From Clostridia bacterium (GTDB lineage Bacteria > Bacillota_A > Clostridia > Christensenellales > Aristaeellaceae), in assembly GCA_017518705.1 (NCBI GenBank), contig JAFWUC010000025.1:1-5230 (forward strand): a DNA stretch of 5,230 nt, in the 5' to 3' direction. Shown here piece after piece: positions 1 through 3,518 of the stretch. Within the stretch, counting starts at the first letter, position 1. Every line of letters starts with the position of its first letter. Both the position numbers and the translations under genes were made by a program. Under the pieces are notes generated by a model. The model was not told the DNA's origin. It was given only the letters and a program-made list of their open reading frames with translations, and searched no databases.

Positions 1-127
1 GCCGGACTCGGACAATTTTGCCGTCAGCTGGGAGGCGGACGGCGTCCGGGTCACTGTGAGCGCGGAGGAGCAGGAGGACACCGCTTATATCTTGTACTAT
101 GACGGCCGCAGCGCGATAGAACCCTGA
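1..127 (+). CDS. C-terminal end of an unidentified protein (partial)
   Basis: The frame starting at base 2 is open to a TGA at 125-127 and gives 41 residues of a protein that begins outside the window. The tail alternates polar and hydrophobic residues (for example VSWEADGVRVTVSA and TAYILYYDG), which suggests beta strands, and it ends in SAIEP. There is no cysteine, membrane segment or recognisable motif, and I do not recognise the family. The frame is preferred because the other + frame checked (frame 1) hits a stop within the segment, and because its codon use (GCG, GAG, GTC, one ATA) resembles the genes downstream. It lies about 110 bp upstream of the CIRCE/promoter region on the same strand, so it belongs to a separate transcription unit from hsp20. 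No convincing terminator was found behind it. Confidence 0.55.
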   Translation, partial: PDSDNFAVSWEADGVRVTVSAEEQEDTAYILYYDGRSAIEP

Positions 128-238
128 CGCAGGGAAGGACGCCTTTCTTATGGTCGGCGGCGTATATGGTGCATTTTTTGATTCACTTTTTCTGCAGCCC
201 TTGATGCATTTTGTTAGCAAAATGTTAATGGCAAAAAA
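128..238. other. Gene-free spacer between upstream gene and CIRCE
   Basis: This stretch is more AT-rich than its surroundings and has T runs at 174-179 and 187-191. I found no start codon with a ribosome binding site. A weak stem (139-143 with 159-163) precedes the first T run by about 10 nt, which is too poor to call a terminator. TGCATTTT occurs twice (171-178 and 205-212). A 7-bp hairpin, CATTTTG/CAAAATG with loop TTAG, lies at 207-224. The left arm of the inverted repeat listed separately starts here. Confidence 0.5.
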
Positions 239-272
239 TTAGCACTCACCTATTGACAGTGCTAACAAAATG
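207..272. repeat. 13-bp perfect inverted repeat interlocked with CIRCE
   Basis: The 13 bases at 207-219 (CATTTTGTTAGCA) are the exact reverse complement of 260-272 (TGCTAACAAAATG), separated by 40 bp. The right arm includes the TGCTAA end of the CIRCE right half-site, so the left arm supplies an extra TTAGCA, the core of a CIRCE half-site, 25 bp upstream of the true left arm. It may be an auxiliary HrcA half-site or a remnant of an older operator. That reading is inference; the base pairing is seen directly. Confidence 0.7.
239..265. promoter_or_regulatory. CIRCE operator (HrcA binding site)
   Basis: The left half-site TTAGCACTC (239-247), a 9-bp spacer (248-256) and the right half-site CAGTGCTAA (257-265) match the CIRCE consensus TTAGCACTC-N9-GAGTGCTAA at 17 of 18 arm positions. 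The only mismatch is the first base of the right arm. In the known system HrcA binds CIRCE and represses heat-shock genes, usually groESL and dnaK/hrcA, until heat titrates GroEL away. Here it lies directly over the -35 box of the hsp20 promoter, as expected for a repressor that blocks polymerase. The hrcA gene is not in the window. Confidence 0.94.
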
Positions 273-280
273 AGTATAAT
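253..280 (+). promoter_or_regulatory. Sigma-A promoter of hsp20
   Basis: A perfect TTGACA (-35, 253-258) and a perfect TATAAT (-10, 275-280) are separated by 16 bp, so transcription should start near 287. The -35 box uses the last bases of the CIRCE spacer and the first two of its right arm, so HrcA and RNA polymerase would exclude each other. With both boxes at full consensus, the promoter should be strong once derepressed. Confidence 0.92.
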
Positions 281-286
281 ATAAGG

Positions 287-446
287 CGAACAAAGGGAAA
301 GGACCGAAGGCGACACAGGTCCGGACCCCGAGTCCGCGGTAACAACATGCTGTGACCTACGCCGACACACACCCCTGCGACGATAGCCCGAAAGAGCGAT
401 CACAGCAGGTGCGCAGTACGCGCAAGAGTCAAAGGAGGTAAGAGTT
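287..446 (+). other. Long structured 5' leader of hsp20
   Basis: From the predicted transcription start to the ATG there are about 160 nt without a convincing ORF. Several perfect stems can be read: GGACC/GGTCC (301-305 with 318-322), CGGAC/GTCCG (322-326 with 332-336, sharing base 322), a long-range TGCTGTGA/TCACAGCA (348-355 with 400-407), and TGCGC/GCGCA (410-414 with 420-424). The AGGAGG ribosome binding site at 433-438 lies outside all of them. I do not recognise a known riboswitch class. A stability element or a thermosensor is possible, but nothing visible sequesters the ribosome binding site. Confidence 0.45.
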
Positions 447-893
447 ATGTTGATGCCAAGTATTTTCGGTGAGAACCTTTTCGATGAATTCTTCGGCGAC
501 TTTGACAGGGAATTCAGGCACATGGACCGCAGGCTGTACGGCAAGAACGCCGCGCGCGAAATGAAGACCGACGTGCACGAGCACGAAGATCATTACGAAG
601 TCGACATAGACCTGCCCGGCTTCAAAAAGGAAGACGTGACCCTGGAGCTTGAAAACGGCTATATGACCGTGACCGCCTCTAAAGGCGTGGACAAGGACGA
701 AAAGACCGAGAAAGGCAAGCTGATCCGTCAGGAGAGGTACGCCGGCGCGCTGCAGAGGAGCTTCTACGTGGGCGATGCGCTCACCCGTGAGGACATAACC
801 GCCAAGCTGGAGCACGGCGTGCTGAGCATAAACGTGCCTAAGAAAGACGCCAAAAAGTTGCCCGAAAAGCAGACGATAATGATCGAAGGATGA
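447..893 (+). CDS. hsp20: Hsp20 small heat-shock protein (alpha-crystallin family)
   Basis: This encodes a 148-residue, ATP-independent cytoplasmic holdase that binds unfolding proteins and keeps them refoldable by the DnaK/ClpB machinery. The layout is typical: a short Phe-rich N-terminal arm (about 1-35, with FGENLFDEFFGDF), an alpha-crystallin beta-sandwich from about residue 38 (DVHEHEDHYEVDIDLPGF, then VTLELENGYMTV), the conserved A-x-L-x-x-G-V-L signature at 119-126, and a C-terminal I-x-I motif (I144-M-I146) that docks into neighbouring subunits during oligomer assembly. Length fits bacterial Hsp20. The ATG at 447 is chosen because AGGAGG (433-438) sits 8 nt upstream; the ATG at 453 is a less well spaced alternative. 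The gene is monocistronic, under a CIRCE-covered promoter and followed by a strong terminator, so repression by HrcA is very likely. CIRCE control of an hsp20 is less usual than of groESL or dnaK. Confidence 0.97.
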   Translation: MLMPSIFGENLFDEFFGDFDREFRHMDRRLYGKNAAREMKTDVHEHEDHYEVDIDLPGFKKEDVTLELENGYMTVTASKGVDKDEKTEKGKLIRQERYAGALQRSFYVGDALTREDITAKLEHGVLSINVPKKDAKKLPEKQTIMIEG

Positions 894-903
894 TCCCAAA
901 ACG

Positions 904-935
904 AAAAGGGACCGGCAAAAAGCCGGTCCTTTTTT
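904..935 (+). terminator. Rho-independent terminator of hsp20
   Basis: A perfect 8-bp GC-rich stem, GGACCGGC (909-916) with GCCGGTCC (922-929), has an AAAAA loop and is followed by six T residues (930-935). The A run at 904-907 can pair with the T tract and lengthen the stem. It begins 10 nt after the hsp20 stop and should end that transcript cleanly. Confidence 0.95.
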
Positions 936-1094
936 GTGCCCGCAGATCGGCAAAGCACGGCTGTTTCCGGGATCGCACGCGGAATAAAAATATGGTCCGT
1001 CACGCCGCCCGGTCTCTCCCCTATGCAGGAAGAGCGCGCCGCCGCGGAGAATATATATGTTTTGCGCACTCACAAAGCGGAGGAGGGATCATCC
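936..1094 (+). promoter_or_regulatory. Control region upstream of the nucleoside hydrolase
   Basis: This 159-bp gap should hold the hydrolase promoter. The only promoter-like element is an AT-rich box (AATATATATG, 1050-1059) directly after the 13-bp GC-rich motif CGCCGCCGCGGAG (1037-1049) that also precedes the -10 of the radical SAM promoter. No good -35 hexamer is visible; the equivalent position reads AGGAAG (1027-1032). An AT-rich patch, GGAATAAAAATATGG, lies at 981-995. The frame stays open through this region, but that is not evidence of coding because the better start lies downstream. Confidence 0.4.
1081..1087 (+). promoter_or_regulatory. Ribosome binding site setting the TTG start
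   Basis: AGGAGGG lies 7-8 nt upstream of the TTG at 1095-1097. The in-frame ATG codons at 936 and 1023 and the later ATG at 1122 have no comparable site. This decides in favour of TTG 1095. Confidence 0.8.
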
Positions 1095-2033
1095 TTGCCA
1101 GGCAACGAACAGATAGTAAAAATGCTTGAACCGCCCCGGGGCATCGCGGACATGGTGCTGGATACCGACGCGTACAACGAGATCGACGACCAGTTCGCCA
1201 TCGCGTACGCCATAAGCGCCCCGGAAAGGCTGCGGGTGAAGGCGTTTTACGCAGCCCCGTTCTTTAACGAGCGCTCCTTGGGTCCCGAGGACGGCATGGA
1301 GCGCAGCTACGCCGAGATCAAAAAGCTGCTGAAACTAGCGGGAAAAGAAGATTTCCCCGTATTCCGCGGCTCTAAAGGCTACCTGCCGGACGAAAAGACC
1401 CCCGTGCCCTCCGAGGCCGCAGACGACCTTATCCGCCTGGCAGACACGTATTCTTCCGAAAAACCTCTGTACGTAGTCGCCATAGGCGCCATAACCAACG
1501 TCGCCTCCGCGCTGCTCAAGGCGCCCGGCATCGCCGAAAAGATCGTGGTGGTCTGGCTGGGCTGCCACGCGCCCCACTGGGAGGACAACTGCGAGTTCAA
1601 CGTGCGCCAGGACGTGGCCGCCGCGCGCGCCGTGTTCGATTCGGGCGTGCCGCTGGTGATGCTGCCCGCCCAGGGCACCGTGAGCAGTTTCGCCACCACG
1701 GGTCCCGAGCTGGAATACTGGCTGCGGGGCAAAAATCCCCTGTGCGAGTACCTGATAGACCACACGATAGAGGCGGCGAACGAATACGCGAATGGCCGCG
1801 TGTGGAGCCGCCCCATCTGGGACGTCACGGCCATAGGCTGGCTGATGAACGACGGCAAAAAGCAGCTGATGCGCGACAGGCTCGTGCCCCGGCCCATACC
1901 CGAGTACAGCCATCACCTGGCCTGGGACTTCCGCCGCCCCCTGTGCCGCATGGTGTACCACATAAACCGGGACGCTCTGTTCCAGGACCTGTTCGACCAC
2001 CTCGCCCCCGGCGGGCTGGGCGAAAACGCGTGA
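1095..2033 (+). CDS. Nucleoside-hydrolase-family protein, atypical active site
   Basis: With the TTG start the product has 312 residues, the usual size of inosine-uridine nucleoside N-ribohydrolases, which split ribonucleosides into base and ribose. The N-terminal calcium-site motif is present as DTDAYNEIDDQFA (about 23-35), a variant of the classical DTDPGxDD. The core strand with IGAITNVASAL (130-140) matches the usual LGPLTN block, and EFNVRQDVAAA (167-177) matches the EFN-x-x-x-D block. The C-terminal metal-ligand Asp appears as D243 in IWDVTAIG, where classical enzymes have HDP; the position of the catalytic His is a Trp. Substrate is therefore uncertain: a different nucleoside or another ribosyl compound is possible. 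There is no signal peptide or membrane segment, so it is probably cytoplasmic. It has its own upstream region and a terminator downstream, with no obvious partner gene. An ATG at 936 would add 53 unconserved-looking residues and start inside the terminator region. Confidence 0.88.
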   Translation: MPGNEQIVKMLEPPRGIADMVLDTDAYNEIDDQFAIAYAISAPERLRVKAFYAAPFFNERSLGPEDGMERSYAEIKKLLKLAGKEDFPVFRGSKGYLPDEKTPVPSEAADDLIRLADTYSSEKPLYVVAIGAITNVASALLKAPGIAEKIVVVWLGCHAPHWEDNCEFNVRQDVAAARAVFDSGVPLVMLPAQGTVSSFATTGPELEYWLRGKNPLCEYLIDHTIEAANEYANGRVWSRPIWDVTAIGWLMNDGKKQLMRDRLVPRPIPEYSHHLAWDFRRPLCRMVYHINRDALFQDLFDHLAPGGLGENA

Positions 2034-2071
2034 CCATCAGCAAAGCGCGCGTTCCCGGGCAGATAATTCCC

Positions 2072-2131
2072 GAATACCTGGAAACCGAGTACTTGGAAAC
2101 CGAGTGCTCGAAAGCCGAGTGCTCGGAAACC
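2072..2131. repeat. 15-bp tandem repeat array A (4 units)
   Basis: Four head-to-tail 15-bp units start at 2072, 2087, 2102 and 2117. The first two read GAATACCTGGAAACC and GAGTACTTGGAAACC, and the last two GAGTGCTCGAAAGCC and GAGTGCTCGGAAACC. Units 1-2 and 3-4 resemble each other most, suggesting stepwise duplication. The array begins 38 bp after the hydrolase stop. It is tandem without spacers, so it is not CRISPR. Confidence 0.9.
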
Positions 2132-2143
2132 GGGCAGCATATT

Positions 2144-2188
2144 AAATACTAAATAACGAAATACTAAATAACTAAGTACTGAATAATA
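2144..2188. repeat. 15-bp tandem repeat array B (3 units, AT-rich)
   Basis: Three units, AAATACTAAATAACG (2144), AAATACTAAATAACT (2159) and AAGTACTGAATAATA (2174), follow array A after 12 bp. The period is the same, and aligned units share the core (A/G)TACT and AA at positions 12-13, about 9 of 15 bases with array A. The two arrays probably descend from one ancestral unit but differ sharply in base composition. The array ends right at the A run of the terminator. Confidence 0.88.
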
Positions 2189-2191
2189 AAA

Positions 2192-2235
2192 GACACAGCC
2201 ACCAATAACGCGCGCACGGGAGGCGGTGTCTTTTT
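2192..2235 (+). terminator. Rho-independent terminator after the nucleoside hydrolase
   Basis: Bases 2192-2203 pair with 2219-2230 (GACAC/GTGTC, GCC/GGC and CC/GG, with two single mismatches) around a 15-nt loop. Five T residues follow (2231-2235), and an A run at 2188-2191 can extend the stem. It lies about 160 nt beyond the hydrolase stop, so the tandem arrays would be in that gene's 3' untranslated RNA. Confidence 0.85.
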
Positions 2236-2305
2236 CCATCTAGAAGAATGAGCCGCCGCGAATATTAAGTTTTTATAACATCTGCCTGCCGCAGGCGATC
2301 CGCCG
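2236..2305. other. Spacer with short palindromes upstream of the radical SAM promoter
   Basis: No gene is visible. It contains a third, shorter copy of the GC-rich motif (GCCGCCGCG, 2252-2260) followed by AATATTAAG, an isolated -10-like TATAAC (2274-2279) without a -35, and two overlapping small palindromes, GCCTG-CCG-CAGGC (2284-2296) and GGCG-ATC-CGCC (2294-2304). The palindromes end just before the proposed -35 box, so they could be an operator. No Fur-like box was found. Confidence 0.4.
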
Positions 2306-2334
2306 TGGAAATAAACGCCGCCGCGGAGTATAAT
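2306..2334 (+). promoter_or_regulatory. Promoter of the radical SAM-feoAB unit
   Basis: A perfect TATAAT (2329-2334) is preceded at 17-bp spacing by TGGAAA (2306-2311), a 4-of-6 match to TTGACA. Transcription should start near 2341, leaving a leader of about 28 nt. The spacer is unusually GC-rich and contains the repeated CGCCGCCGCGGAG motif (2316-2328). Confidence 0.7.
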
Positions 2335-2368
2335 GTTACCCTGTGGAAACATTGAACGGAGGTAGACC

Positions 2369-3487
2369 ATGCCCGGCAGTCTGAGCGTGCTCGTAAAGCC
2401 CGTGAGCGGGGCGTGCAACCTGGCCTGCTCATACTGTTTTTACGGTGAAGAAGCCGCCGAGAGGGCCGAAAAGCGCCTTCCGCCCATGACAGACGCCACG
2501 CTGGAGGCGCTTATACGGCGCGCCTTCGAAAGCCGCGAAAGCGAAGTGTTCTTCGTGTTCCAGGGCGGCGAGCCCACGCTGGCGGGGCTGGATTTCTTCG
2601 AACGCGCCGCGGCGCTGCAAAAGCAGTTTTGCAAAGGCAGGAAGTACCACAATTCCCTGCAGACCAACGGTACGCTTTTGGACGACAGGTGGTGTTCTTT
2701 CCTTAAGCGCGAAGACTATCTCGTGGGCCTGTCCCTGGACGGGGAAGCCGCCGCGCACGACGCCTGCCGCAGGGACAAAAGCGGGCAGGGCACCCACGCC
2801 CGGGCGCTGGCAGCGGCAGAACTGCTGAAAAGGCATGAAGTCCCCTTTAACGCGCTTTCCGTGCTCACGCGGCACAACGTCGGCGCGCCCGGAACCACAT
2901 ATAACGCGCTCAAGCCGTTCGGTTTCATACAGTTCATCCCCTGCGTGGCGCCCCTGCGCGGCGCTTACGACTGCGAGCTGCCCGAAGACGGGCCGCTGGG
3001 GGACTTCCTCATAAAGACCTATGAACTGTACAAACAGGACCTGCTCGCCGGCCGCTTCGTGAGCGTGCGCATGTTCGACAACTGGCTGCAGATGCTGATG
3101 GGCTTCCGCCCCGAAAGCTGCTCCATGGACAGTATGTGCCGCCTGAGCTTCACGGTGGAGGCGGACGGCAGCGTGTATCCCTGCGACTTCTACTGTTTCG
3201 ACGTCAGGAAGCTTGGCAACGTAAACGAAAACGGCTTTGACGAAATGCGCTCCTGTCCCGCCGCACTGGATTTCGTGTCTTCCTCCGCTCCCATGGCAGA
3301 AGAGTGCCGCAGGTGCCAATACTTCGCCCTGTGCCGGGGCGGCTGCAGGCGCTTAAGGGAGAACCCCGCCGGCGGAGACCTCGGACTGAACCGGTACTGC
3401 GGAGCGTACAGGCGCTTTTTCGACGCCGAATACATGGACATGGCGCGTCTGGCGGGCATGATCGCCGCAAGGCGCGGTCTAAAGTGA
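2369..3487 (+). CDS. Radical SAM/SPASM protein, anaerobic sulfatase-maturating enzyme type
   Basis: The 372-residue product has the radical SAM CX3CX2C motif (C16, C20, C23 in CNLACSYCFY), the GGEP SAM-binding motif (66-69), and a C-terminal SPASM domain. Its cysteines C251, C257, C272, C313, C316, C322, C326 and C344 keep the spacing of the characterised clostridial anaerobic sulfatase-maturating enzyme, as I recall it, offset by four; they would hold two auxiliary [4Fe-4S] clusters. D273, straight after C272, matches the proposed catalytic base. The conserved stretches around FIQFIPC and VSVRMFDNWL also fit. Known members oxidise a Cys or Ser in sulfatases to formylglycine without oxygen. 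No sulfatase is visible, so the substrate is inferred, and a different peptide is possible. GGAGG (2358-2362) sits 6 nt before the ATG. It lies 31 bp upstream of feoAB, probably in one transcript. Confidence 0.9.
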   Translation: MPGSLSVLVKPVSGACNLACSYCFYGEEAAERAEKRLPPMTDATLEALIRRAFESRESEVFFVFQGGEPTLAGLDFFERAAALQKQFCKGRKYHNSLQTNGTLLDDRWCSFLKREDYLVGLSLDGEAAAHDACRRDKSGQGTHARALAAAELLKRHEVPFNALSVLTRHNVGAPGTTYNALKPFGFIQFIPCVAPLRGAYDCELPEDGPLGDFLIKTYELYKQDLLAGRFVSVRMFDNWLQMLMGFRPESCSMDSMCRLSFTVEADGSVYPCDFYCFDVRKLGNVNENGFDEMRSCPAALDFVSSSAPMAEECRRCQYFALCRGGCRRLRENPAGGDLGLNRYCGAYRRFFDAEYMDMARLAGMIAARRGLK

Positions 3488-3505
3488 AACACAAACCATT
3501 TTTGC

Positions 3506-3512
3506 AGAGGTG
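3506..3512 (+). promoter_or_regulatory. Ribosome binding site of feoAB, TTG start
   Basis: AGAGGTG ends 6 nt before the TTG at 3519-3521. A GTG at 3510-3512 is also in frame but overlaps this site, so TTG is preferred. There is no ATG upstream of residue 30 in this frame. Confidence 0.65.
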
Positions 3513-3518
3513 AGATAT

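Noticed and set aside
139..179. Terminator for the upstream partial gene
   Set aside because: Only a 5-bp stem with a 15-nt loop, and the T run starts about 10 nt after the stem.
433..446. RNA thermometer masking the hsp20 ribosome binding site
   Set aside because: No complementary stretch longer than about 4 nt to AAGGAGGT was found in the leader.
429..1073. Long minus-strand open frame opposite hsp20
   Set aside because: It is antisense to a clear alpha-crystallin gene, crosses the terminator hairpin, and has no family-like sequence.
936..1094. N-terminal extension of the nucleoside hydrolase from the ATG at 936
   Set aside because: No ribosome binding site at that ATG, which abuts the terminator T tract; the TTG at 1095 has AGGAGGG at ideal spacing and gives family-typical length.
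890..1129. 79-codon + strand frame overlapping the hsp20 stop
   Set aside because: It reads straight through the rho-independent terminator and is basic, low-complexity sequence without a homologous look.
2072..2188. CRISPR array
   Set aside because: Units are 15 bp and directly abutting, with no unique spacers.
2236..2368. Fur or DtxR-type iron box upstream of the maturase-feoAB unit
   Set aside because: No stretch resembling the Fur (GATAATGATAAT-like) or DtxR consensus was visible on either strand.
2429..3319. 296-codon minus-strand open frame
   Set aside because: It is antisense to the radical SAM gene whose cysteine pattern is fully conserved; no recognisable domain.
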